From Nephrocerus scutellatus (lineage: Eukaryota; Arthropoda; Insecta; Diptera; Pipunculidae): a stretch of DNA of 64,000 bases. The position numbers and the translations under genes are program-made. The stretch covers positions 35,948,010 to 36,012,009 of the forward strand of contig OX352763.1 in NCBI GenBank assembly GCA_947095585.1, given 5' to 3'. Each line of letters starts with the position of its first letter. The stretch's first letter is position 1. The notes beneath the pieces are model-generated. The model did not search any database, had not been told where the DNA came from, and worked only from the letters and a program-made list of their open reading frames with translations. This document shows positions 46,151 through 57,232 of this stretch, piece by piece.

Positions 46151-46609
46151 TTATCTCATCATTAATTTTAAATTTTTTGTATTAAATACAATATATATAC
46201 GAGACATTCAGAATTTAGAAGACATGCATTTTTTTCAGTGTGCGTTTGTCAGATTGTCACTTTGAATCAACTCCACATCTACAGGTCAGCATTTTTATAG
46301 GACTTGTTTTAAAACAATTATCGTTAAGCGCTCAGCTTGCAATGATGTAATTTTGAGTTTTTTTTTTATTCATAGGGGTTATGAGAAAAAAAATGTTTTT
46401 TTTTTAAGTAAAATCCTTTTAAGATTATTCAGTCTTTAGGCTTTAGGCTTTACTATCTTAATATATTATACAATAATTATAGAATATCCATAGAATGATC
46501 TAGGATATGACTATAGGATTTTTATAAATATTTAAGAATCTTATGGAATGATAATAGAATGTTAATGTAAGTAGTTATTAAGGAAAAGATTATAGAGGTA
46601 TCTTTATAT

Positions 46610-47345
46610 ACAGGGTGTATCCCTTAAGGTGGCAAATACTTAAGTTGTTTTGGTTAATTTCGTAAAAGAAATTGTAGACGTGTGGTGTACGTAGTGTTTT
46701 AAAACGAGGAGACGTTCTTTTGACCTTACACTCTGTAACTCTTGAACGCTTCTAACTACAAGGTCACTGTTGGTCTTTTTTGATAGAAAATTTAATTTTT
46801 AAAGTCAAGCAATGTAAATTTTTTTTAAATTCTTAAAGACATTACCGATATGAACGTCGTCAAGTCATAAAAAAATCGTTTTTTTTTTTAATTTTATTTT
46901 CAACTGCGATTATTTGGAAAAATTCTCTCGGATAATTTTTTTTTTTTGACAAATACAGTTCTATTCAACATTCTACAAATACACCTCACAATATTTATGC
47001 ATTCGGTCAACAGGAGCAGGGTGAAAATTGAAAGTTTGTAAAATGAACGAAAAAGTACTTTTGACCTTTGATGACTTCACACCCTATAACTCTTGAACGC
47101 ATCCAGCTAAAGGGTAACTATTGGTCTTTTTTGAATGAAAATTAAATGTTTAAGATATATTTTTTAAATTATTTAAGCCATACCGATATGAAGGTCGTTA
47201 AAATCAAAAATTTAAATTGTGTTACCAAAACGATTATTTCGAGGAATGCTTTCGGATACATTTTTTTTTGACAAATACAGTATTAAAGCCTATTTAATTT
47301 TCTACAAATCCATGGCACAATATTGGTGCATTCGATCAAAATGAG
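46610..47345 (+). repeat. Diverged 341-bp tandem dimer
   Basis: Starting after 'tatacagggtgtatccctta', the phrases 'ttttgacct', 'aactcttgaacgc.tc.a', 'actattggtcttttttga', 'taccgatatgaa.gtcgt' and 'tttttgacaaatacagt' each occur twice, in the same order. 'tgacct' falls at 46721 and 47062. The 5' 'acagggtgtatccc' resembles the termini of some arthropod elements. No coding capacity. Confidence 0.8.
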
Positions 47346-47490
47346 CGAGCTAGTGAGAGTTGTGTTACTACTAGTACGTATAAGAAGAGTTGCATGACGT
47401 CTCAGTGTTTTTGCAAAGCAGTGCAGTGCAACAAAATTACACTTGAAAAGCATGCACTCTTACGACTTCACTCTAGTGCATAATCTTCTT

Positions 47491-47609
47491 CAAACAGGCT
47501 TACCAAGAAGGACCTAATTTGGTAAGTGGACACCATTTTCTTGTGTCCATTTTTAGCACCAATTTCATGTGTCCACTAACAAAATTAGGTCCTTGGCAAG
47601 TCTGTTTAA
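47491..47609. repeat. Fold-back hairpin with arms of about 42 bp
   Basis: 'caaacaggcttaccaagaag' followed by 'gacctaattt.gtaagtggac' (47491-47532) pairs with the complement of 47567-47609, 'aaacagacttgccaaggacc' followed by 'taattttgttagtggacac'. The loop is about 34 nt and contains a second 'tgtgtccat'. It could be a tiny fold-back element or an RNA hairpin; nothing else supports a gene. Confidence 0.75.
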
Positions 47610-47689
47610 AACGCCCCGAAAGGTGTGAAAATAGACCCCCCCCCCGCCCATACGATTTTTTCATGAAAGTAACCAAGGAATCACCCCTA

Positions 47690-47985
47690 AACCTAAACCA
47701 CTGGACGTATCGAAGCCATATTCACACTATATGTTCGTTCGGTGCTTCGATAAGTTTATGTTTTTTTAAATTCTCTATATTAACTTCACTTGCCCGTGTG
47801 TTTGTGGGTTTGTGGGCTTGTGGGTTTGTGGGTTTGTGGATTTGTGTGTCATGGAATCTTGCGATCAATTTTTAACCCACTTCCTACAGCCCGATTTTAT
47901 TGAAATTTGGGGTCTTTTGTGGAGTGGCGTCAGAGGACCCCGGGTAACTGCGGGCCTATCAGCTAGTTATATAATAAATGGATAA
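47690..47985 (+). repeat. Composite of repeat C end (minus) and repeat B (plus)
   Basis: 47690-47768 is the complement of a family C unit ('ggtttaggtttaggggtgat', 'acgtccagtggtt'). At 47769 'aaattctctatattaacttc' starts family B, including a 9-10-bp (gggtttgtgg)n patch at 47798-47848. It ends with 'ggcctatcagctagttatat', the inverted family C terminus. The same B/C adjacency occurs at 61437-61690. Confidence 0.7.
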
Positions 47986-50035
47986 TTATCATTATACTAA
48001 TTTCCCATGTCAGTCACTCGCTCACGCATGCACGCACTAAAAATACCATCCTAAAGTCAAACAATGCTTTGAGAAATATATTCGTTGAAAGACAATTGAT
48101 ATTAAAATTGCGTTTGCGATGTATATTTTCAAGTGTTATTTAGATTTATATTTGCATACAGAAGCTAGGTGTTCTGCCCGCACGATGGGATTCACTTCCG
48201 CCCGTTGTTCTTAAGCTCAACAGACTCCCCCAAAGAGAGGACTGCTTGTACAGTAAGCTTCACATGCCTTGTTACCTGTTTTAAAATTTCCATAAAATGT
48301 TAAACAAACTTCAAATTGAAATATCTTCGTCCGGTTGCCTGCTGATTTTATCTCATGAAGTTGTGGGAGATTTTTTTGATCCACTCATGTGTACGATACG
48401 AAAATTGAAAAGTCCATCTCGTTTGACTCCCGATGTAAAAAACTGTAACAAAGTTTTCAATTGTAAATTGACGATGAGATGAAGTCAAAGGCAACTTAGA
48501 GCGGTAGAATAGGGCAAAAAGATAAAAATCTACTCCTGCTGCTGCTGCTGCTGCTGCTATATCGTCGCCTTTCCCAAGTGCCTTTTTGGAAATAGATGCA
48601 CTTCACCATGTCTTTAAATTCACAGCACAGCAGGTTGCAGCAGTTGTTTGCACCTTTAAAGGAATCCTCTTCAAAGCAAATGAATGGCATCCATGCGGTG
48701 AAGTACATAAGTTTAGGTGGGGCTCTGTGGGACATAAGGAAACGTGTTGTATTTACACCATTTGATCCTTTTTTTTTTATGTACATGTACTTGAATGACC
48801 TTCTAGAGGGGGAAAAGGAGTTCATTCATATATTATTTTTTTACTTCACCTTTCTCTTATTCTTCCAAGGAGCAAAGAATACACAACCACGGTAGCAAGT
48901 AGTGATATGAGGTTGGAGTGATTACAGGTGCAACGTGTTGTTAAATAAAATGAAAGTGTTTCCAAGGATATTTTCCATCTAAGAGAAATGAAGAAATTTA
49001 ACCATTTTTTTCTAAATACAGATAATTTTTCGAGGTTTGGCGATAAGTTCCAAAGAACTTGATGTTAAAAAAAAGTCCGTCCGTCCATCTTCAATCGAAT
49101 CCCTACTTTATCCTTTAGCACTTCTGGAACTTAGTAACTGACGGTAGCCATATGCCCCTCACCACCTTCTTACTTTCTTCTTCACATACTGCAGATCGGC
49201 ATATGATTAGCTTGTAATGTGTACAGAATAACGAACTTCTTCTTCGACTCGCCATAGTGGAAGTAGAAGTGGCAGCTGTGAATGCAGGAGTTGTCAGGAC
49301 AACAACACTGCACATCTATGATGCTCTGTTTTTTTTTGTATACCTGGCATTACACTACAGATGTTTATATCTTTGCTTAACTCCGGCACTGGCACACCTT
49401 AGCTCAAGTAATTGACAACCTGCAGTGGCCACAAATAATGCTCTTTATGCCTTCTCCAAGGAAAGTACATTTCCGCAATTGGATAACGCTTCTTGGGGGG
49501 TTTTTTTTTTGTCTCATTTTCGAACTTCCTTTTTTTATGAATGGGCGAAGTATCACATTCAAGCACAGAAATTGCTGTCGTCAAAAGGTTTTATCATTTT
49601 GCCCTCTCGGAACATTGTGCTGCAAGAAGCACTAAACTTCAACGCTTTGTTTGAAATAAAATTTCTATTAAAGTACTTTTTGTGTGCCTGTGTGGGTCTT
49701 TCTTTTGTAACAACAATAACATCAATTCCCATTTTTCACTGGGAGCTACCAATCGTACGATTGTGACAGTTGTCCAACGAAATGTTTCTGGAATTCTGGT
49801 TTCTGGTTTGAAAGTCCTATCAAATTTTTGAAATTTTTTCTAATTAAATTCTCATATTCGTACTTGAAACTAATGCTAACGCTAATGCTAGTAAATGCTT
49901 AAAATTTTCTGGCTTATGCTTCAATGAAGGATACACCTAAGCCTTCTGGTAACTAAAATACTAACCGGTTTTTCAATTTGGACGCCCCATATTTTCAATA
50001 GGGTTTCTCAGCTATGCGTGAAGTAAGATGCGATC
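47986..50035. other. Sequence without recognised gene
   Basis: It holds a (CTG)n run at 48537-48558. Overlapping open frames of 99-113 codons (48496-48895, 49425-49766) are not like any family I know and carry homopolymer-derived residues. Confidence 0.5.
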
Positions 50036-50039
50036 TGTT

Positions 50040-50590
50040 TGATGATTTAACTTGAAGGGTTCGTTATGGAGCCCTTCAAGTTCTTCCCATCTCTCCCGGT
50101 TCGCTCCAAGGATCACATATTTTGGCATTCTGGGTCTGAACTTATGGCAATACAATTGACCTGCATTTTGTTCTTGGTATTCCAACTAGCTTCGCGCCCT
50201 GAAAATTCCATTCGAATGACTGATTTCTTAGTGCATGATCAAACCAACCCATTTTCGTTGTTTGATGTCTACTTCCAATCTTGTCTGTCTAGTCTTACTA
50301 CACAGCTCCCTGTTGGATATGATTTGTGGCCCAGCGATTTTAAGAATGTACCGTAGGCACCGGTTTACAAAAGCCTGTAATCTATTCTTATGTATTGGCA
50401 GATGATTCACACAGATCATTTCCACAGTTTCACGTTGGCGTCCAAGAGTTTTAAACTTGGTGTGTAGCGAGTTCGACATAGAAGAATATATTTCAAATGC
50501 CTACGTACTCTATTGTTAACATCCTGGTCCGTTTCGCCATCAAGTGATACAAAACTGCCCAGATAGTTGAACTGCTTGATCTCCTCCTCC
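50040..50590 (-). mobile_element. Non-LTR retrotransposon C-terminal fragment
   Basis: Reading leftward: F-N-Y-L-G-S-F-V-S-L-D-G-E-T-D-Q-D-V-N-N, then H-T-K-F-K, L-Q-A-F-V-N-R-C-L-R-Y-I-L and I-K-Q-R-K-W-V-G-L-I-M-H (from R-R-K-W-x-W-I-G-H-T). This is the thumb and tail of the same broad LINE type seen at 11870-12815. A plus-strand LINE starts about 50 bp to its right. Confidence 0.75.
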
Positions 50591-50639
50591 CCTGTTAAAA
50601 ACCCTGGAACGAAGAGTATAAGACTAAGTTTTGAATATA

Positions 50640-52200
50640 CGGCTGTATCAAAATACCAACATGCTTACATTAAAGACAGGTCTACAGAGACGGCCCTCCA
50701 CGATGTAGTACGCACGATTGAACGCTTCCTTCACTGCAAACAATGCACCCTTACCACCTTCATCGATATAGAAGGTGGCTTCAAAAATGTCCACATAAAT
50801 GCCATTTAGGGGCTCCTAATACATTGCCAGTTTCTCCAAATCAGTCGAGAGAGGCACTCCCCAAGGAGAGTTAATGTCGCCCTGTGACTGTGAACAAGGT
50901 CCATAGGACACTTGAGTTGGACAGGACGAAAGCTGTCGCGTATGAAAATGACGTAGTGATACTTGTATCAGGACAGTACTCTTACGTGATTAGTGAAGTC
51001 ATGGAGAGGGCTCTAAGCAGGCTTAGCTCCTTGGCGACTAGCTGTTGTATGTGGGTTGATTCTGGCAAAACTGAAATGGTAGTTACTTTTCACTGCTAAG
51101 TCTAAAATACCGAATTTTGTTTTGCCTAAAATCAATGATCAGACACTCGCGCTTATCTCAAAAGCGAAATATCTCGGCGTAATCCTAGACAGGTAACTCA
51201 GCTGGACGTCGAATATATGTAGAATGTAAGACTAAGAAAGCATGCGTTGCTCTATATGCTAGCAACAAAACCATTTGTAAGAAATGGGTACTGCAGCCGA
51301 TAATGGCTCTGTATCTGTACACAGTGGTAATGCGCCCTATCCTCATCTATGGAAAGCTGGTCTGGTGGCCGGCAATTAGTAGCAAGTTCAATGCACCAAG
51401 TAGAATACAAAGATCGGTAGCTGTGGACGTAACGAGAGCACTTCGGTCCTGTACCACGGATGCTCTAAATACAATCCTTTACTTATTACCTCCTGACCTA
51501 TTTATTAAATATGTTGCGGCACGTGCAGCGCGGTTCGTCTCAGAGAACCCGGGTGGTTTGTCACCAAACCATACGGTCACTGTCATATACTGCAGTTATT
51601 ACCATAGGAGATGTTACCAAGTTGCACTCCTAAACTATACTTTAGCCCCAGCTTTTCCGACTCGAGAAAGTTGGAAGGACCGGAAAGTTTTGGGACTTTT
51701 TGATGTTATTCTATTCACCGATGGTTCTACGATGAGAGTTTTTGGAGTTTGGAGCTGGAGTTTTTTCTGAAAATGAAAATTTTAGAGGCGGAGATCTTAG
51801 CAATACGGGAGGCATGCAGTGCCCTATCTCATAGTACCGCGATAACGTAGACGTAGACGTGGCGTAGACAGCCAATCTGCGATCAAAGCCATTATTGCGA
51901 CAAACAATAATTTTAAACTTGTCAGACAGTGCCAAACCGAACTGGCTTTGGTAAGCCGAAGCATAGATCTAGTCCGTATGCCGTGACACAGCTATATTGA
52001 CGGTAATAAGAAAGCAGGTGTACTGGCGAAGAAGAGCGTCCCACTAGATATGGACTTAACTGAGAGAGTCTGCTGTTCTTTGAGCTCCGTCAGTGATCGT
52101 GTTCTTACCTTCCTTACCACCAAAGCGCAGCTAAGGTAGATTACTTTGATTGTACCACGTCGAGAGCAATGTGGCGTTCCTATAAAAATCCACCTATCTG
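50640..52200 (+). mobile_element. Non-LTR retrotransposon (I/Loa-type), second copy of the 41.6-kb family
   Basis: In order: R-S-T-E-T-A-L-H-D-V-V-R-T-I-E-R-F, T-L-T-T-F-I-D-I-E-G-G-F-K-N-V and, after a gap, an A-Y-E-N-D-V-V-I-L-V-S-G active site (Y-A-D-D changed). Then Y-T-V-V-M-R-P-I-L-I-Y-G, D-A-L-N-T-I-L-Y-L-L-P-P-D-L-F-I-K-Y and RNase H with V-I-L-F-T-D-G-S-T-M. D-I-E-G-x-F and A-L-N-T-I-L-x-L-L-P-P-D are shared with 41575-44475. Frames are broken near 50820, 51100, 51195 and 51765. It grades into minisatellite at about 52280. Confidence 0.85.
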
Positions 52201-52279
52201 ATCACTAGATCACGAAGGGATGTTTCAAGAGTGGTTGACGTAATCACTGATCGTTGGCCAGTGGGCAACCACGCAGCCA

Positions 52280-53400
52280 AACTGGGAAGCGCTTATAATT
52301 CACCCACAAGACCTCCAGAAGAACACGAAAGAACCCTCAAAAAAACCCTCTCAAGACCACCCGGAATGCCGCCCTCAAGACCCCATTAAGATACATCTAG
52401 ACACAACTAAAGATCCTCTTCAAACACCTTGAAAAATACTTTTGGTGTTACTGGGATTCGAACCACAAAGAAGACCCTCTTAAAGACCCTTTAAAAACTC
52501 ACACAAGAGTGACCCCCATTAGAACCCTTAAAGACCCCATCAAGATACTTAAAACCGCCGCAAGACCTTCTCAAGAACATCTTCAAGACCACATCAAGAA
52601 CCCCTTAAAACCGCTCTCAAGGCTGCCTTAAGACTCTCTAGAGACCCCACCAAAGACTATCCCAAAACCACAAGAATCCTTTAAAACCGCACTCAAGACC
52701 CACTCAAAACCATCTGAAAACCTCTCAAGATCACTTTAAGACTCCCTAAAGGCAATCTTAAGACCCCCATCAGGACCTAAAGACTCCCGAAGACCCACTG
52801 AAAACGCCCGCAAGACCCCTCTCAAAGCCATCTCAAAAACCCCCTCATGACACCACCTAAGAAACCCTAAATACCCCACTACGATCCACTCAAAACCCCC
52901 TCAACACCCCCCTTAAGACCACCTGAAGACTCGCTAAGACTGCCTTGAGACTCCCGTCAAGACCACCCTAAGACTCACTCAAGACAACCTTAAGACTCCA
53001 CCAATACACCTTTAATACGCTCTGAAATCCACACTCAAAATCCTCTTAAAACCCCCAAAGAGCACTCACAAAACCCCCTTAAAGATCTCCTTTAAACCAT
53101 TCGAGACTTCCCTCAAGACCCCCTTCAAACGTCCTGAAGACCCCACTAAAGACCCCTACAAAACTCCATCAAGACGCTCTCAAACACCCCTCAAGACCCC
53201 TTCAAGACCTCCTCAAGACCCTACTCAACACCCCACTCAAACCATCTCATTACGCCCTCAAGACCGCTTTTAATCCCCCTCAAGAACCTACTGTTTAATA
53301 CACCTCAAGATCCCATCAATATCACCTCAAGACCCTCTGACCCCCTCAACACTATTATCAAGTCCCCTTAAGAACACTTCACAAGACCCCCGCTCCGAAC
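52280..53400 (+). repeat. Long CTCAAGACCCC-type minisatellite, strand-asymmetric
   Basis: About 1.1 kb is built from imperfect units such as 'ctcaagaccccctcaagacc', 'ttaagactccctcaagacca' and 'tctcaaaaccccctc', with a period around 10-20. The + strand is C/A-rich and G-poor throughout. No unit is well conserved, so the array is old or constantly mutating. One SINE fragment lies inside it. Confidence 0.9.
52432..52475 (-). mobile_element. SINE head fragment inside the minisatellite
   Basis: The complement reads 'gtggttcgaatcccagtaac' followed by 'accaaaagtattttt', equal to the box B region of the full SINE at 56929-57220. Confidence 0.8.
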
Positions 53401-55840
53401 TGTCTTCCACAAAAACGCGTACGATACTGTCAACTCACAGCATTAGAATAAAAAAAAGTGTAACAGAATGACATATAAACCGAAGAACACAGACATAGGG
53501 AAGTTAATATAAAAGCATTTAAGAAAATAGTTGATTACATAACGAGCGAGAAAAGTGGAGATGAGCACTTTTCTGCGAGTAATGTACGCTATTTTTCACA
53601 CGACCAAAACCGGTTTTTCTGCTAAACCGTTTATGCACAATGCAAAATTACTCAGGGTGTTCGCTGTGACTGCATTAAATAAAAAAAGTATTTTATATGT
53701 TAACTCACTAGAGTGTATACCAGCTTCTTTTCTTTCAAAGCTAGGTTATAGTGTATGAAACACGTCTATGGGCGTGTGAAAAGATCATACATAGATCATT
53801 ACTCATCCCAATAGAAAATCAGACCAAAAGTTATAAAAAACAAATTTCCCAATACTCTCTTTCTATAGCTGCCTCTTCGTTCGTGACTTCATGTTGTTAG
53901 AAAACAACAAATGGCGTAATTTGGCTGAATAATCAACTGACGACGATAAACTGCCAAAATGCCATAAATGCATTGCATTGAAATCGAAATCGTTACAATA
54001 AATTGATAAACAATTTCGATTGAAAAGGAGGAACATGCCTTTTCAATCGAAATTGTTGTGAAATTGTAATACACACAAGGTCCCACTCTGCTGGCGTGTG
54101 CTCTAAAAAGTTATCAATTTCCTTCCCCAGTGCAAGGACATCAGTCAGAATTTATTAGATACTTGCGGTTGGCAAAGCGTTTAATACCAAGGAGTGGGTT
54201 TTTGTTTTATTCCTAATGTCTAATTTTGTTGTTAAGAGACTAACTCTTATTTTTATTGCATGTCTAATGCTGCTTGACAACAACTGTTACAATGCTACAA
54301 ATTATCCATTTGCTTTTGATGGATTGTAGTCCTCGCTGTCATGTCCTTGTTTTTTGTTTTTTATTTGCAAAGCAATTCTCTTCAAATGCTGGTTCTCATG
54401 CCTGCGGTGGGGGTACTGTGCTTGCTACTACCGCACCATCAAACAATTATTTTGTGACGACATCATTATTTCAAAGGACTTTGTCCCCATTTTGTTGATT
54501 GCCTCTGGAGTTTTTGAGTGATTTGTTACGTTATTTACGGCCTATTTTAAATTTTGGTTAATTTTTGGATCCTTGAGAGGTAAATGTGGAACAAAAAACT
54601 CATTTTATCCAGCAGTTAATAGCCGCTTTGGTTCAGATTTTGATCCTGAGCCAGAATACATTCGTAGGTGTATTATTACCTAGAGTTACCTTGCTTTGAA
54701 TGGGATAAAGCTCAACATCGAAATGAAGTCGATTTTTCCTGTTTTCCCATTTGGTCCTCTCTCTCTCTCTTTCTATCTATCTCCCTCTTATTATTTTTCG
54801 TCTGATTCTCCTGTTTGTCGCATTGCCGATGCAATGAATATTAAAATGGAGCTTTTCCTGTAAGGTCTAAGTAGTTAGAGAATATTTTTTTGTTAAATTG
54901 CTTCAGAACTCTGTTGTAGTCTGTCTGTGTTCATGCAATTCACCTTTGGGATAAACGATGTCCTGCGACTGCGGCAAATGCGGTTGTCGAGTCTGTGTTT
55001 TATCATTCTTTGGATCCTTTCTCTTCGAAAATATTTCTTTCCATTTATATAGAAAAGTATCTCTCGAAGGAGTTCTTCAGCACCACAATTCCACAAAGAA
55101 GAAACTACCACAACACAAAAACCCATTCTAGGAAATGTTTGTTGAACAACAACAACCACAAATGAAAATGCCTGCGATGTAAGTGATATACTCGTTGGGA
55201 TTAAGAACTTTTTGTCGGTTATGCGAATGCCGAGCAGACGGAGTAGAAGATGTCATTCAGTCTTTGGATAGATTGGCACACCGACAGATTAGACATCATC
55301 AGACAGCAAAAGTCGGCGCCTATCCTTCCTGCATGTCTGAATCACATAGTAATATGCGAGATGCTCTTTTCGACATTTCATATGTGGGGTGAGGTGAATG
55401 TGAATGTTAGGCAGGATAGCTCATAGCTCTTTTTTCTTTAATCTTTATCGTAAAGGATGTTTACAATATAATTTTTTCTCACCCGTTACAGGGTTAATTT
55501 TTGGAACGTTATCCCATTAGTTACTTCGATCACAAAAGAACGAAAGAGGCTCTTAAACTCAATAAAGAACCAAGAATCTTGTGTGGAGCACTAACAGGAC
55601 ATCAGCATTGAAGAAACCTGGAAATATTACAAAAAAGAGGATACAATGAAACACTTCCTAGCAGGTTACCCGGCCATGCTGACGGGCCACAATACATCCA
55701 TGCAAGTCGCGGTGCAAGTGGCTTGCACACATTCCAATCTAATCGTACCGTACCTTAGGTCATATGCCCTCTTATGTGTCTTAGGACATTCATAGCGCCT
55801 AGCCGGTCTAGCGTGTTTTTCCTGGATAAGTGCCTCAGCT
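53401..55840. other. Sequence without recognised gene
   Basis: A (CT)n/(TATC)n patch lies near 54756-54786. A short inverted pair 'caatttcgattgaaaagg' / 'ccttttcaatcgaaattg' at about 54010-54055 could fold. Open frames (up to 88 codons) are not recognisable. Confidence 0.5.
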
Positions 55841-55844
55841 CACT

Positions 55845-55990
55845 TCAGCTCTTTTCGACTTTGTGCCACGTCATACGGTGATCTCCCTGTATTCGGCCTT
55901 GATGCGGGTTCCATAGCATAACCTGCTGGGCAATACAACTTTCGTCCTTAAGCATGGTGTGACAAATCCAGTGCCACTTACGCTTTTGGA
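55845..55990 (-). mobile_element. Non-LTR retrotransposon C-terminal fragment
   Basis: Reading leftward: Q-K-R-K-W-H-W-I-C-H-T-M-L-K-D-E-S-C-I-A-Q-Q-V and M-T-W-H-K-V-E-K-S, a decayed form of the W-x-W-I-G-H-T-L-R-K tail. A SINE fragment in the same orientation abuts it on the right. Confidence 0.7.
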
Positions 55991-55994
55991 AGGA

Positions 55995-56095
55995 ATGGAC
56001 ATACAATTGAATGCCGAATCCGAACAGCGAATTGAGAAGCTTTCCGTTACAAGTTATTACTCTCGGACGTTTGTCAGACATTCGCGACATTGGGC
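55995..56095 (-). mobile_element. SINE body fragment
   Basis: The complement reads 'tgtctgacaaacgtccgaga', 'gtaataacttgtaacggaaa' and 'gcttctcaattcgctgttcg', the middle of the SINE family. It lies between two LINE fragments. Confidence 0.8.
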
Positions 56096-56099
56096 ATCC

Positions 56100-56760
56100 T
56101 GGTCTACGCCATCTTTCCAGCGTAGGCTTAGCGAGCCTCGCTGTTGTGTTCCATAAATCCTACCGCAAAGGACTTTCCGAGCAGGATCCTCTTTGCTCAT
56201 GCGAGCTAGGTGTCCTGCCCACTGGAGTCCACGCTCGTAGATCTCATCATTATATAGTCTCCGGAATCGTCCTTCCTCGCATACGGGGACAAAAATTCAA
56301 CGTAAGACTTTTCTTGAACGCGGCTAAGAGGCTATAATGCGTTTTGCTAAGCACCCAAATCTCGGATCCATATTAAAGTACTGGTATGACCTTGTCTTAT
56401 ATACCAGCAGTTTAGATGTTATGTTAAGTTCCTGGATTTGAAGAGTCTTGACAGACTATAGTAGGCTTTGTTGGCTTTAAGCAATCGTGCGGGTATTTCT
56501 GGTTCTATGCTGTTATCGGTTGCTACCGTTGACCCGAGATAGTTAAAGGTTGCACTACTTCAAATTAGCGCTCCACTATCTGAATTGCGGGACAAATGAT
56601 GGATCTTCCTCCCATACTTCCACCAATAGTTATGAATTGCTTGGTGTATTGCGGACCCTGCTGATCAGCTACGCTGGGATGCCATCTAATCCTGAGGCCT
56701 TATTATAGAGAGTCTTCAGTTCCTCAGTAAGCTGACTATGAAAATGCTCTTTCCATCCCC
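56100..56760 (-). mobile_element. RTE/BovB-like retrotransposon fragment, third copy
   Basis: It shares long stretches with 33840-34330: 'aaaggactttccgagcagga', 'tgcgagctaggtgtcctgcc', 'tagatctcatcattata.ag', 'cctggatttgaagagtcttg'. Reading leftward it encodes the C-terminus (R-R-L-Y-N-D-E-I-Y-E-R, V-L-C-G-R-I-Y-G-T-Q-Q). The right part near 56640-56760 is the pre-RT region, so the RT core is deleted between them. Confidence 0.78.
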
Positions 56761-56817
56761 GCAGTCGGTAATCATATGATCCTCTTTGTCCTTTTAGTAT
56801 TTGCAAGTTTTAAAGAG

Positions 56818-56916
56818 TAGTCCATTTGTGTCCAAAAATTAACATGTGCAGCACAAATGGTCGCGAGAAGTTAGGCCTTGGACCGCAATGGTCTGTCGCA
56901 CCAAATATTATTATGA
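56818..56916 (+). mobile_element. SINE 3' fragment
   Basis: It has 'aaatggtcgcgagaagttag', 'ccttggaccgcaatggtctg' and 'ccaaatattattat', the SINE 3' body and tail. The next SINE inserted right at the end of this tail. Confidence 0.85.
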
Positions 56917-56928
56917 TATTGTGTTATA

Positions 56929-57220
56929 GTGGGCGCCGTGGCTTAGTGGATAAATGCATGGCTTCTGAGCAGCAGGTTCGTGGTTCGAATCTTAGTAACA
57001 CCAAAAAGTATTTTTCAAGGTGTCCCATTTCTCGCGAACGTCTGACAAACGTCCGAGAGTAATAACTTGTCACGGAAAGCTTCTCAATTCGCCGTTCGGA
57101 TACGGCATTATATTGTAGGTCCCTTCCATTTGTGTGCAAAAATATACATGCACAACTCAAATTGTCGCGAGAAGCTAGACTTTGGAACGAAATGGTCTGC
57201 CGTGCCGAATATTATTATTA
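56929..57220 (+). mobile_element. Full-length tRNA-derived SINE with target-site duplication
   Basis: The head is tRNA-like: box A-type 'tggcttagtgg' (56939-56949) and box B 'ggttcgaatct' (56982-56992), about 33 bp apart as in tRNA genes transcribed by RNA polymerase III. The body follows ('cgtctgacaaacgtccgaga', 'acggaaagcttctcaattcg', 'gcgagaagctagactttgga', 'tggtctgccgtgccga') and an (ATT)n tail. The flanking 'tattgtgttata' (56917-56928) and 'tattgcgttata' (57221-57232) form a 12-bp target duplication with one mismatch. It encodes no protein and needs an unidentified LINE to move. Relatives lie at 28.6, 30.8, 52.4, 56.0 and 56.8 kb. Confidence 0.92.
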
Positions 57221-57232
57221 TATTGCGTTATA

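Noticed and set aside
55183..55392. Cys-containing frame (C-R-L-C-E-C) resembling a LINE C-terminal Cys tail
   Set aside because: Too short and too diverged; no RT or RNase H sequence around it.
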